Source: UBA4744 sp963717135
GTDB lineage: Bacteria; Actinomycetota; Acidimicrobiia; Spongiisociales; UBA4744
Direction of reading: 5' to 3'
Assembly (NCBI GenBank): GCA_963717135.1
Contig: CAVQVN010000002.1
Location: 124,001 to 188,000 of the forward strand
Length of the DNA: 64,000 nt
Shown here: piece after piece, positions 37,256 to 46,291 of the stretch
Numbering within the stretch: position 1 is the stretch's first letter
Layout: every line of letters begins with the position of its first letter
Notes under the pieces: generated by a model
What the model was told of the DNA's origin: nothing
Database searches by the model: none
The model's input: the letters and a program-made list of their open reading frames with translations, nothing else
Made by a program: the position numbers and the translations under genes

Positions 37256-37992
37256 CAACCTATTGGCCGTAGGTAAACCTGGCTATATGCTGGAACCTCC
37301 GAGTATCCGGCGGTACTCGCCCACAGAATCGTCATAGGCGCGTCCTATGTTGAACGGATGGGCAGTAACAATCCGACCGGTGCGGACAATCAGCAGGAAA
37401 CCGAACTCGCAGCGATGGATCCATGGTGGGTCATCGGGTTCGTTGACGGCGAAGGATGCTTTTCAGTGTCTATCCACCGAAACGACCTGGCGAAACCCAC
37501 CAATGGTTGGCACATACAGCCGACCTTTCAAGTATCCCAACACCAGGATCACGTTGACGTCCTTCATGCACTTCGCCACTTCTTCGGATGCGGGAAGGTG
37601 CGCAGGAAGTCACGAGGGGATCCCGTGATGGTCTACACGGTGCACAGCACCAAACAGCTTCTGGAAAGGGTCATCCCGTTCTTTGAGCATTACCCGCTGC
37701 GAGTCAAACAGAGCGACTTCGAGAGCTTCTCGACGATCACACGATCGATTCGGGAGCGAAGTCACCACCGTCCAGAGGTCTTCGTCGAAATCGTAAGAAT
37801 GGCGTACGCCATGAACGCGAACGGCAGGCAGCGAAAGCGGCCCGTCGACGAGATCCTCTCGGGATCCTCAGAGACTGCACGCCAGGCACCGTCTGGACCG
37901 ACGGTGAAGGTACAGTCCGATCCTCATGGCGACATGGGGAGTCAGGCAGAAATGACCTGACCATTCCACCACGTGGAGTAGTAACAAGAATG
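37256..37992 (+). mobile_element. Group I intron in 23S rRNA at position 1923, with endonuclease ORF
   Basis: A 737-base insertion after T at 37255, equal to E. coli U1923. As group I splicing requires, the 5' exon ends in U and the intron ends in G. The internal guide GCCGT at 37266-37270 pairs with exon ACGGT (37251-37255) with the U-G wobble at the splice site. Core elements: Q-like CAATCAGCAGG near 37387, R with GACTG at 37873-37877, S AAGGTACAGTCC with CAGTC at 37913-37917; GACTG/CAGTC is P7. It sits at the site cut by I-CeuI. Confidence 0.88.
37358..37960 (+). CDS. LAGLIDADG homing endonuclease in the 23S intron
   Basis: A single-motif LAGLIDADG protein, which would act as a homodimer to cut intron-less 23S genes and spread the intron. 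The motif reads WWVIGFVDGEGCFSVSIHRN at residues 24-43, followed by GKVRRKSRG, IPFFEHYPLRVKQSDFESF and the closing helix IVRMAYAMNANGR. The reading frame is open from 37358 (200 residues), but the ATG at 37415 (181 residues) begins right at the domain and is the more natural start. Both ends of the open frame run through ribozyme core sequences, including R and S. Target likely the helix 69-71 region around 37255. Confidence 0.9.
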   Translation: MGSNNPTGADNQQETELAAMDPWWVIGFVDGEGCFSVSIHRNDLAKPTNGWHIQPTFQVSQHQDHVDVLHALRHFFGCGKVRRKSRGDPVMVYTVHSTKQLLERVIPFFEHYPLRVKQSDFESFSTITRSIRERSHHRPEVFVEIVRMAYAMNANGRQRKRPVDEILSGSSETARQAPSGPTVKVQSDPHGDMGSQAEMT

Positions 37993-38324
<332 letters not shown>

Positions 38325-38729
38325 AAGTTCCGACCTGCACGAATGGCGTAACGACTTGGGCACTGTCTCAACCAGGGACTCGGCGAAATTGCAGTGTGAG
38401 TAAAGATGCTCACTACCTGCGACAGGACGGAAAGACCCCGGAACCTTTACTGCAACTTGGCATTGGAGTCTGACATGTGATGTGTAGGATAGGTGGGAGG
38501 CTTGGAAGCGTCGGCGCCAGCTGGCGTGGAGCCATCCTTGAAATACCACCCTTCACATAGCGGGCTTCTAACCTCGATCCGTTATCCGGATCAGGAACAG
38601 TGCCTGGTGGGCAGTTTCACTGGGGCGGTGGCCTCCTAAAGCGTAACGGAGGCGCCCAAAGGTTCCCTCAGCCTGGTCGGCAATCAGGCGTTGAGTGTAA
38701 AGGCACAAGGGAGCTTGACTGCGAGACCT

Positions 38730-38764
<35 letters not shown>

Positions 38765-38861
38765 ACCCACGGTGGCGTGTGGAAGCGCCGTGGTTCATCG
38801 GCTAAAAGGTACTCCGGGGATAACAGGCTTATACCCCCCAAGAGTCCATATCGACGGGGGT

Positions 38862-38939
<78 letters not shown>

Positions 38940-38958
38940 CGGCACGCGAGCTGGGTTT

Positions 38959-38990
<32 letters not shown>

Positions 38991-39017
38991 TCGCAGGCGC
39001 AGGAGGTTTGAGAGGAG

Positions 39018-39049
<32 letters not shown>

Positions 39050-39334
39050 CACCGCTGGTGTGCCAGTTGTTCTGCCAAGAGCATGGCTGGTTAGCTACGT
39101 GCGGAAGGGATAAGCGCTGAAGGCATCTAAGTGCGAAGCCCACCTCGAGATGAGACCTCCCACCGGATTAACCGGGTAAGGCCCCTGGTAGAAGACCAGG
39201 TTGATAGGCCGGAAGTGTAAGCACAGCAATGTGTTCAGCTGACCGGTACTAATCGGCCGAGGGCTTGGACTTGAATCCACAACCGCATACGTGTTCGCTA
39301 TGGAGTGCTCGGGAAGCCGAGTGCTCACCGGTGT

Positions 39335-39450
<116 letters not shown>

Positions 39451-39465
39451 CAAAAAAGTGAGACA

Positions 39466-39503
39466 GGGGCCGCTTCGGGAAAACCGAGGCGGCCCCGCTC
39501 TTT
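39466..39503 (+). terminator. Rho-independent terminator of the rRNA operon
   Basis: GGGGCCGCTTCGG (39466-39478) pairs with CCGAGGCGGCCCC (39484-39496), 12 of 13 pairs, loop GAAAA, then GCTCTTT. It follows the 5S gene by 15 bases. Confidence 0.85.
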
Positions 39504-39561
39504 GGGCGACGCGAAGCCCTAGGCGAGCTGCGAGACTGTAAAGAGAACGGGAAAGGACAAC

Positions 39562-40410
39562 GTGCCAGATCATCAGGGGAAAGGTCGGAGCGGGGACGGG
39601 CGGCGCAAGCCCCCTTCCGGCGGTCGGGGGCAACCGAATACACAAAGGCGAGGTGGTCCAGGCCAACGAGATCAGAGCCGGAGGCGAGGGGAGCAGGGGA
39701 CCAAACGCCACGACCAGCACAGTGAGCACCCTGAGCGACGCGGGGCCCTCCATGTCGAGGGGGGCGCCGAGAATCTGCCGAAATGGCTCCGCGAAGAGAT
39801 CACCAGGGTGACCCGCAAGGATCGGCTCACCCCAACTCTCAATCTGTTGAACTCGGCAGCCGATGCGTTTGCCGACGGCCGATACCGTTTGGCGAGAGAC
39901 AAGCTGGTGGAGGCCAAAGAACTGTCGTCGCGGGCGGCGGCCATCCGCGAGTTGCTTGGTCTGTCCGCCTACCGGGCCGGGCTGTGGCAGGAGGCCCTGC
40001 GGGAGCTGCGCACTTTCAGACGTTTAGCCGGCGACACCACCCACATGGCAGTCGAGATGGACGCCCTGCGCGCGCTCGGCAAGCCCGAGGACGTGCACAA
40101 AACCTGGCACGAGCTTCTCAGACTTGGTTCCAGCCCCGCTGCTATCAAGGAAGCGAAAGTGGTCTACGGGGCTTTTCTCATCGACGAGGGTGACCCTGCC
40201 GCGGCGTGGGCGATCACCGAGCCCAAACGCATCACCAAGGAACCTTTTGAGGAGGACTTGCGGCAGTGGTACGTAGCCGCCCGGGCCGCGGTCGCGTTGG
40301 GCGATTCGGCTACGGCCCGCAGGTTGATGGACGCCATTGAACGCGCCGATGCGGCCTTTGCGGGACTGGATCAATTGAGTGCGGAGATCCTCGCCGGGGA
40401 ATCCAACTAG
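39562..40410 (+). CDS. TPR-like protein with a basic disordered N-terminus
   Basis: A 282-residue protein. Residues 1-65 are rich in Arg, Gly, Gln and Pro and look disordered. From about residue 90 onward there are helical repeats with TPR character: NLLNSAADAFADGRYRLARD, LLGLSAYRAGLWQEALRE, VVYGAFLIDEGDPAAAWAI and AARAAVALGDSATARRLMDA. Such domains bind partner proteins. The GTG start follows GGAAAGGA. It sits just after the rRNA terminator. The function is unknown; a role near ribosomes would be only guesswork from position and the basic tail. Confidence 0.8.
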   Translation: MPDHQGKGRSGDGRRKPPSGGRGQPNTQRRGGPGQRDQSRRRGEQGTKRHDQHSEHPERRGALHVEGGAENLPKWLREEITRVTRKDRLTPTLNLLNSAADAFADGRYRLARDKLVEAKELSSRAAAIRELLGLSAYRAGLWQEALRELRTFRRLAGDTTHMAVEMDALRALGKPEDVHKTWHELLRLGSSPAAIKEAKVVYGAFLIDEGDPAAAWAITEPKRITKEPFEEDLRQWYVAARAAVALGDSATARRLMDAIERADAAFAGLDQLSAEILAGESN

Positions 40411-40475
40411 GGCTTAGGCCCATTCTGAGATCAGCCGATGTAGGGTGTACGCCCCGGGGAGAACGGAGTCACACG

Positions 40476-41321
40476 ATGCCAATGGCGCTACGCCGGATGG
40501 CGGCGACGGGCCTAGCAGCCTTGAGTCTTTTGGCCGGCTCCCTCGCGCCGGTGAGGGCCTACGAGATCGACGTCGACGATCCCAATCTGTTTGGTCCCGG
40601 AGAGGCGTGGGATCTTCCCAACGAGATTGCCCTTGGCGACCACGGTCCGTGGGTGAAAAAGCTTCAAGAGCGCCTCTATGAAGCGGGGTTTCGGCCCGGG
40701 GCAACTGACGGCACCTTCAATCGAACCACCCTCGGTGCCGTGTATGCGTTTCAGAAGCTCCACGAACTCGACCGCGATGGAGTCTTCCGCGCCGAGCACT
40801 GGGATTTGCTCGACGTCCGACCGGCATTGCCCGAACTGGACGACGTCCCCAACCGCGTTGAGGTAGATATTGGCAAGCAGGTCCTCTATCTAGTGAAGGA
40901 TGACGAGGTCAAGGCGGTTTTGCCGATCTCATCGGGAAACGGCGGCACTTATCGCAGTTCGAGCGGAACTCCTGTACGAGCCCGCACTCCGGAAGGTGAC
41001 TACCACTTCTACAAACGAGTTGACGGCTGGCGAATCTCCTATCTGGGAGGTCTCTACCGACCGTTCTACTTCCGTGGCGGCTACGCCATTCACGGGTCGT
41101 TGAGCGTCCCGCCCTATCCAGCCTCTCATGGATGCGTGCGAGTCGAGCTTCACGATATGGACTATCTGACGACACAGTTGGAACTCGGGATGCCCGTGTA
41201 CGTCTATGGGCAGAGAATCTCTCGCGATGACCTCATCCCGCGGCCCGTGGAACCTGCTCCGGTCCGACACCTGAATCCGGGCCGTCCGATCAGCTTTCCC
41301 GGCTCTCCAGCCATCGCCTGA
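40476..41321 (+). CDS. Secreted L,D-transpeptidase with peptidoglycan-binding domain
   Basis: A cell-wall enzyme of 281 residues that should form 3-3 cross-links or attach proteins to peptidoglycan. A signal peptide covers about residues 1-28, ending VRA before YEID. A PG_binding_1 domain spans about 52-105 (LGDHGPWVKKLQERLYEAGF, DGTFNRTTLGAVYAFQK). The YkuD catalytic domain spans about 125-250, with IHGSLSVPPYPASHGCVRV carrying the active His and Cys. The tail is Pro-rich. Its last 32 bases overlap the converging MBL gene. Confidence 0.94.
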   Translation: MPMALRRMAATGLAALSLLAGSLAPVRAYEIDVDDPNLFGPGEAWDLPNEIALGDHGPWVKKLQERLYEAGFRPGATDGTFNRTTLGAVYAFQKLHELDRDGVFRAEHWDLLDVRPALPELDDVPNRVEVDIGKQVLYLVKDDEVKAVLPISSGNGGTYRSSSGTPVRARTPEGDYHFYKRVDGWRISYLGGLYRPFYFRGGYAIHGSLSVPPYPASHGCVRVELHDMDYLTTQLELGMPVYVYGQRISRDDLIPRPVEPAPVRHLNPGRPISFPGSPAIA

Positions 41322-42213
41322 TCCCAGCGACCTGCATCGGCCAAAAGGTCTTCTCTTCGTACCGGCGAATGTCTTCGCCGGCAAAACCCAGATCCAGATA
41401 GTGGCGGCGGCTCCACAGTTTGAGTTCGGTCGTTGCGGCTTCGTCGGTGAGGTGAGCGGTTGACTCAACAACTCGCACCCAGTCCCAGATCCGTTGCTCG
41501 GCAGCGGCCAGCGTCTCAGCCACCCGTGGTTCGGGACCGAAGTGCGCAAAACCAAGGAAGCTGGGTTGACGTTCGAGCATGCGATGCATCTGCTCGATAA
41601 CCAGCCGGGCATCGAAGTCGGGCGGTGGCGTCACCGGCTGAACGAAGTGACCATGGGGATAGCACAAACCGACCGAGTCCCCGACGAACATCCCCCCGGA
41701 CTCGTCGTCGTGAAAAACGATGTGATGGCGAGCGTGCCCCGGTGTGTGCATCACGTCGAGGAAACGACCGCCTCCCAGTGGGACCCGATCGCCTTCGTCC
41801 AGCAACAGCAGGCGGTCCTCGGCGATGGGCTCCATCGTGCCCCAGGACGAACTGAGCCATTCCTCTCCGAAGACTCCTACCGCCGATGCCCAGAGCCGAT
41901 CGGGTTGGGCGAGGTGACGCGCCCCTGAGCTGTGCACGCCGATCCGCGCATTGGGGTACCGACGAGCCAGGTGGCCGGCACCACCGGCATGGTCGATGTG
42001 GATATGGGTGACCACGATGGTGGCTATCCCGTCGATCCCCAGGCCATCGAGCACCTCGGTCAGATGGTGAAGAGTGGCCGACGGCCCGACCTCGACCAGC
42101 ACCCTCTCAGGCGTGTCAAACAAGTAGCACGCTAGACGCTCTGGCCCCTCTTCCATCCAGGCGTCGATCGCATAGAGTCGTTCTGCAAGTTGAACAGCTC
42201 TTCCGTGATCCAT
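41290..42213 (-). CDS. Metallo-beta-lactamase-fold hydrolase
   Basis: A 307-residue MBL-fold protein. The metal motif is THIHIDHAGGAGH, with further ligands in TPGHARHH and the Asp in FVGDSVGL and His in GFAHFG. It resembles the larger group with a C-terminal helical extension (about 215-307) seen in glyoxalase II-like and flavin-free hydrolases. I chose the ATG at 42213 (MDHGRAVQLAERLYAID); the open frame to 42453 has no family sequence. The substrate cannot be told. Confidence 0.9.
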   Translation of the reverse strand: MDHGRAVQLAERLYAIDAWMEEGPERLACYLFDTPERVLVEVGPSATLHHLTEVLDGLGIDGIATIVVTHIHIDHAGGAGHLARRYPNARIGVHSSGARHLAQPDRLWASAVGVFGEEWLSSSWGTMEPIAEDRLLLLDEGDRVPLGGGRFLDVMHTPGHARHHIVFHDDESGGMFVGDSVGLCYPHGHFVQPVTPPPDFDARLVIEQMHRMLERQPSFLGFAHFGPEPRVAETLAAAEQRIWDWVRVVESTAHLTDEAATTELKLWSRRHYLDLGFAGEDIRRYEEKTFWPMQVAGIRRWLESRES

Positions 42214-42330
42214 GCGCGCCACTCTACGTTGGATCCACCTGTCCCGAGACGACCGTCGCGGAGAAACTGTCACACGGGCGCCATATCTTCTAGATGTCTC
42301 CCGCTTCTCCCCGCACTTCAAGGAGGAGTG

Positions 42331-42657
42331 ATGGATTTCAACCTTGTGGTTCTCTCCGGCCGTCTGGCTGCCCCGCCCGAGCTGAGAGTCTTCGATTCCG
42401 GAACACGTCTGGTCCGGTGTCTTGTCACGGTGTCTGCTGAAGAGCCGCGCCATCGTATCGATGTACTACCAGTCACTCTGTGGGATCCCCCCGATGATGT
42501 CTGGATTCGCGACGTTGGGGAACGCGTATTCGTAACGGGTAGCGTGCAACGGCGATTCTGGTCGAACCCGGAGGGCCGGCGCAGTCGTGTGGAAATCGTC
42601 GCCGACCAAATAACCGGTCGATCACTTGCGGGAAGAGAAGCTCCTCGAGACCGGTAG
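42331..42657 (+). CDS. Small single-stranded DNA-binding-like OB-fold protein
   Basis: A 108-residue protein starting MDFNLVVLSGRLAAPPELRV, the look of an SSB/PriB-type OB fold, with VTLWDPPDD and GERVFVTGSVQRRFW matching the later strands. It lacks the disordered acidic tail of canonical SSB, so it is probably a paralogue with a side role. AAGGAGGAGTG lies just before the ATG, a strong ribosome site; the longer in-frame start at 42190 is rejected. Downstream is the gamma-glutamyltransferase gene. Confidence 0.85.
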   Translation: MDFNLVVLSGRLAAPPELRVFDSGTRLVRCLVTVSAEEPRHRIDVLPVTLWDPPDDVWIRDVGERVFVTGSVQRRFWSNPEGRRSRVEIVADQITGRSLAGREAPRDR

Positions 42658-42700
42658 AACTCGATGCCAACCAGGGGGATGCGGCTACGCTGACGGCCTC

Positions 42701-44239
42701 ATGCCGAGAATTGCCACTGCTTCCAGTTCGCAAGCGGCCGCCGATGCGGCCGCCAGGATCGCCGAGGAAGGCGGCAACGCCATCGATGGGGCGATCGCCG
42801 CCGCACTCGTATCCATGCTGACCGAACCGGGCGTATGTGCCCTCGGAGGAGGCGGATTCGTTACGATCTGGATGCCGGGGTCGGATCCGGTCACGATCGA
42901 CGGCTACGTCGAGATGCCGGGGCGGGGCCTTCCCAGCGATCGGTTTGGTCGGGGTGTGTTCGACGTGACCATGGAGTACGGAGGGGGAATTACCACCACG
43001 GTCGGTCACGGGTCGGTCGGGACCCCGGGAGCACTGGCCGCGCTCGGCTTGGCGTCAACTCGCTACGGCAGTATCCCCTGGCCGATCCTGGTTGAACCCG
43101 CCTACGAATTGGCCCAGGATGGTTTCCCGCTCTCGCAGGCTTCCAGCGACTACCTGCGGTACAGCCATGAAGTCGTGTTCGGCTGGCAAGAGGCGAGCCG
43201 GGCGGCATTGCATCACGAGGACGGATCGCCGATCCAACAGGGAGAAATCGTGAAAGTCGCTGATCGTGCCGAGACCTTGCGGGCAATTGCCGAACAGGGC
43301 CCGCGGGCGGCTTTCTACGAAGGCGAAATCGCCCGCCTCATCACCTCGGACATGGCGGCCAACGGGGGCTTGGTGACCGCCGAAGATCTGGCCGAATACC
43401 GACCACTGGTCCGCCAACCCCTCGAAGCGGTCATCAACGGCTGGCACATCGTCACTAATCCGCCACCGGCGATCGGCGGTATCACCCTCACGGCGATGCT
43501 CATGCTGATGAACGGCCATCCGGTGGAGAATTGGTCGATCCGGGAATACGAGCGGTTGATCAAGGCACAGATTGCCGTATTGGAGTTCAGAAGGGACCGA
43601 CTTGATTTCAGCGACGACCTGCCCCGCGACGCGTTACGTCTGCTGACCGCCGCTGAGGGAGGAGACATCGCTTCGCTCTCCAATTCGCCTTCCACCGTGC
43701 ACACGTCCACCGTGGATTCAACCGGAGCGGCCTGCTCGGTGACCGTCTCAGCGGGTTACGGATCCGGCGTCATTTCGCCGGGGACGGGAATCTGGATGAA
43801 CAACTGCCTTGGCGAGATCGAACTCAACCGGCGTGGGTTTCACGCCCTTGCCCCCGGCACGAGGCTCACATCCAACATGGCGCCCACCATCGCCCGGCAC
43901 GAGGACGGCCGCATTCTGTCAGTCGGCTCTCCGGGTGCCGCCCGGATCACCACTGCCATCCTGGAGACTGTCCTCAACTTCACAGAATTGGGAATGTCCC
44001 TGGACGAATCCATCGTCCAACCTCGAGTCCATGCGGAACTCAACGAGGACAACGAATGGCAGGTGGCTTACGAGGGATCGTTGCCCATCGATCAATTGGG
44101 ATATCCCTATCGCCGATTCGAGACTATCGACATGTTCTTCGGAGGCGTGGGTGCCGCCTACTGGGACTCACGCGGCGGCTTCGAGGCGGCCGCCGACCCG
44201 CGGCGCTCCGGTGGGATCTCCCTGGCAGGATCTGGCTAG
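42701..44239 (+). CDS. Gamma-glutamyltransferase family protein
   Basis: An N-terminal-nucleophile hydrolase of 512 residues that cleaves or transfers the gamma-glutamyl group of glutathione or related amides. It should self-cleave before the Thr in STVHTSTVDSTGAACSVT (about residue 330), giving large and small subunits. Other family segments are GGNAIDGAIAAALVS, GGGFVTIW, GHGSVGTPGALA and the glycine-rich SVGSPGAARI. No signal peptide is present, so it is probably cytoplasmic. The ATG at 42701 follows a TACGCT box by 9 bases without a ribosome site. Exact substrate unknown. Confidence 0.92.
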   Translation: MPRIATASSSQAAADAAARIAEEGGNAIDGAIAAALVSMLTEPGVCALGGGGFVTIWMPGSDPVTIDGYVEMPGRGLPSDRFGRGVFDVTMEYGGGITTTVGHGSVGTPGALAALGLASTRYGSIPWPILVEPAYELAQDGFPLSQASSDYLRYSHEVVFGWQEASRAALHHEDGSPIQQGEIVKVADRAETLRAIAEQGPRAAFYEGEIARLITSDMAANGGLVTAEDLAEYRPLVRQPLEAVINGWHIVTNPPPAIGGITLTAMLMLMNGHPVENWSIREYERLIKAQIAVLEFRRDRLDFSDDLPRDALRLLTAAEGGDIASLSNSPSTVHTSTVDSTGAACSVTVSAGYGSGVISPGTGIWMNNCLGEIELNRRGFHALAPGTRLTSNMAPTIARHEDGRILSVGSPGAARITTAILETVLNFTELGMSLDESIVQPRVHAELNEDNEWQVAYEGSLPIDQLGYPYRRFETIDMFFGGVGAAYWDSRGGFEAAADPRRSGGISLAGSG

Positions 44240-44446
44240 GGCTGGGTCTCATAGCGTTTCCGGGCAGCGGCCTTGATGCTCACTCAGCCCCCTCTCCTTG
44301 GAGCGACTTCGCCTGTTGGGAACGCTGCACACAGGTCACGGCACCGGCGCGCGCCGGGTGTCACGTTTCCCCAGGTCGGAGTCTCTTGACAGGGGAGGTA
44401 CGGTAGGGGTAGTTCCTCTCCCGCCCATTCTTCCCGGAGGTAGCTC

Positions 44447-44623
44447 ATGCCATGGTTCTGGACCGATGACCTAGCCGACTTGCTTATCGAGCACGATGGT
44501 CTTCGTCCGGAATCCGTGACTGAGTGGACCGCCCGGCCATCCGCTCTGGCGGCCCCGGAGAGCGTCGATCCGCTGGATTTCGCTCGCACTCTCCTCGGAA
44601 GCGAAAACGAAGCCGTCGCCTGA
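44447..44623 (+). CDS. Small acidic protein of unknown function
   Basis: A short gene of 58 residues, MPWFWTDDLADLLIEHDGLR to LLGSENEAVA. CGGAGG at 44435-44440 is well spaced from the ATG, and the codon composition matches its neighbours (G/C in third positions), so I think it is real. It is acidic and partly helical, with no motif that I know. It lies 38 bases before the SURF1 gene. Confidence 0.6.
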   Translation: MPWFWTDDLADLLIEHDGLRPESVTEWTARPSALAAPESVDPLDFARTLLGSENEAVA

Positions 44624-44661
44624 TCGACATCGCGCCGCGACGGCCATAATGGCGGTTCGAC

Positions 44662-45420
44662 ATGCTGCGAAGATTCCTCACGCCTCGCTGGATCGTTGGC
44701 CATCTATTGGTCCTAATCGTCGTCGGCGTGTTCATACGGCTGGGCATCTGGCAGCTCGAACGGCTGTCGGAGCGGCGCGCCCTCAACGACACCGTCTCGG
44801 CGCGCATGGCTTTGCCCGCTACCGATCTGCGTGATCTCCTCGATGTGGCATCTCCAGATGAGTGGGAACACCGGACCGCGGTAGCTGAGGGCACCTTTGA
44901 TGTGACGGAGGAGATTCTGATTCGATCCCGTACCAACGACGGAGAGGCCGGATTCCATGTGGTGACACCGCTGGTGATTGGAGAAGACGTGGCGGTGTTG
45001 GTCAATCGAGGCTGGGTACCTCTCGAGTATGACGACCCTCCGGTGTCTCCGGCCCTACCTGTCGCGGGTTTGACAGAAGTCACCGGCACTGTGCGCGTCT
45101 CCCAATCAGCCCCGATCTTGGGACCCCGAGATCCTACCGATGGCATTCTGGAGAGGATGTATTGGATCGACATCCCGCGTATCCAGCAGCAATCCTCATA
45201 TGCCTTGTTGCCGGTGTCACTGCAACTGCAGGCTCAGGTTCCGAATCAGATCGGTTCGCTTCCCGTGCCGGTACCACCCTTGGAGCTCACCGAAGGATCG
45301 CACCTTGCGTACTCCGTTCAGTGGTTTGCTTTTGCTCTGATCGGGATGGGTGGATATGTCGCCCTGCTGCGAAGGGCCGGGAGGGGAGCCGGGGTGGGGG
45401 AGTCAGACGGGGTTGGGTAA
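44662..45420 (+). CDS. SURF1-family cytochrome oxidase assembly protein
   Basis: Membrane protein of 252 residues that helps assemble haem a into cytochrome c oxidase. It has one helix near the N-terminus (WIVGHLLVLIVVGVFIRLGI) followed by the SURF1 signature GIWQLERLSERRALN, and a second helix near the C-terminus (WFAFALIGMGGYVALLRR). The long middle part lies outside the membrane, with VLVNRGWVP typical of the family. In other actinobacteria this gene also stands alone. Its end overlaps the converging YbaK gene by 18 bases. Confidence 0.93.
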   Translation: MLRRFLTPRWIVGHLLVLIVVGVFIRLGIWQLERLSERRALNDTVSARMALPATDLRDLLDVASPDEWEHRTAVAEGTFDVTEEILIRSRTNDGEAGFHVVTPLVIGEDVAVLVNRGWVPLEYDDPPVSPALPVAGLTEVTGTVRVSQSAPILGPRDPTDGILERMYWIDIPRIQQQSSYALLPVSLQLQAQVPNQIGSLPVPVPPLELTEGSHLAYSVQWFAFALIGMGGYVALLRRAGRGAGVGESDGVG

Positions 45421-45903
45421 CGCGAGGTCTTTGATGACCTCGGCGCCCGGTAACTCCCGCAGGACCTCTGGATGCGTCTTGATTTTCGAGGAACGGGTCC
45501 CACTGCCAAGAATCACCCAATCGAGCATCATGATGCGATCGTCGATGAGAAGGGAAATTGAAGAGGGGAGGGCCAAAGGGGTCACTCCGCCGATCATCAT
45601 CCCGGTGGACTGTTCGGTCACTTCTGGAGACGCGAAGGACAATTTGCGGACTCCCAAGTGCTCTTTCACTCTCTTGTTCACATCCAGGCGGGTGGTGGCC
45701 AATACCACACATGCGGCAAATCGACCCGGTGGGCGTTTGGAAGCCACCACGATGGTGTTTGCCGAGCGATCGAGGGGATAGCCGTATTCGGCACAGAATT
45801 GCGCCGTGTCGGCGAAGGCCGGATCACAGAAGACGACTTCGTAGGCCCGGCCCGAAGCTTCGAGGGTCTCAATCACCCGCTGTTCGGTCGATATCGCGTC
45901 CAC
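45403..45903 (-). CDS. YbaK/ProX-type aminoacyl-tRNA deacylase
   Basis: A 166-residue editing-domain protein that hydrolyses mischarged tRNAs, such as Cys-tRNA-Pro in YbaK relatives. The conserved core has KSIVV-like NTIVVASKR, the catalytic-Lys region NKRVKEHLGVRKLSFASPE, GGVTPLALP and the GSG turn of ILGSGTRSSKIK. The frame is open to an ATG at 45951, but that would overlap the divergent neighbour; I use the GTG at 45903, which has no ribosome site, so the start is uncertain. Confidence 0.87.
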   Translation of the reverse strand: MDAISTEQRVIETLEASGRAYEVVFCDPAFADTAQFCAEYGYPLDRSANTIVVASKRPPGRFAACVVLATTRLDVNKRVKEHLGVRKLSFASPEVTEQSTGMMIGGVTPLALPSSISLLIDDRIMMLDWVILGSGTRSSKIKTHPEVLRELPGAEVIKDLALPNPV

Positions 45904-45922
45904 GGGAGGGACATTAATTACT

Positions 45923-46291
45923 ATGCGTGATATGACGAAAAGGGCAATCAAGCCACGCTGCGGTTGGTGCGGTGGCGAATTACCAGAACAGGAGGGTGCC
46001 GGCCGGCGCCGGGTTTACTGCAAGCAGGGTTGCCGGCAGCAGGCTCACATAGCCAGGAAACTGGCAGCGGCGCATGGGCTGGGCACGGATGACTTGATCA
46101 TATCTCGCAAAGACCTGGAGGAACTCCAGGGGCACCTCTATGGTTTGCAGGCCGCCCTCGAGGATGTCGACGGTGACTTCGAGCAGGCAAAAAGGGCGGG
46201 AATCGAGTTTGACTATCAGGAGGCCTACCGGTGGTTGTACGCCGGTGCTCAGCCTCTTCGCTCCCTGTGGATCGAGCCTCGCGGAACTTGA
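45923..46291 (+). CDS. Conserved protein with a Cys-rich zinc-finger-like N-terminus
   Basis: A 122-residue protein. Residues 10-40 carry CGWCGGELPE and VYCKQGCRQQA, which give four or five Cys in a treble-clef-like arrangement. The remainder is a helical region (DDLIISRKDLEELQGHLYGL) and an aromatic end (EAYRWLYAG). The form recalls small actinobacterial proteins that bind nucleic acid or partners through a zinc finger, but I cannot name a function. Divergent from the YbaK gene and ending one base before galK's end. Confidence 0.75.
   Translation: MRDMTKRAIKPRCGWCGGELPEQEGAGRRRVYCKQGCRQQAHIARKLAAAHGLGTDDLIISRKDLEELQGHLYGLQAALEDVDGDFEQAKRAGIEFDYQEAYRWLYAGAQPLRSLWIEPRGT

Noticed and set aside
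37256..37992. Insertion at position 1931 rather than 1923
   Set aside because: The exon break is after ACGGT and before CCTAAGG; counting from the modified U residues in helix 69 places it at 1923. Position 1931 would need the break after CCTAAGGT.
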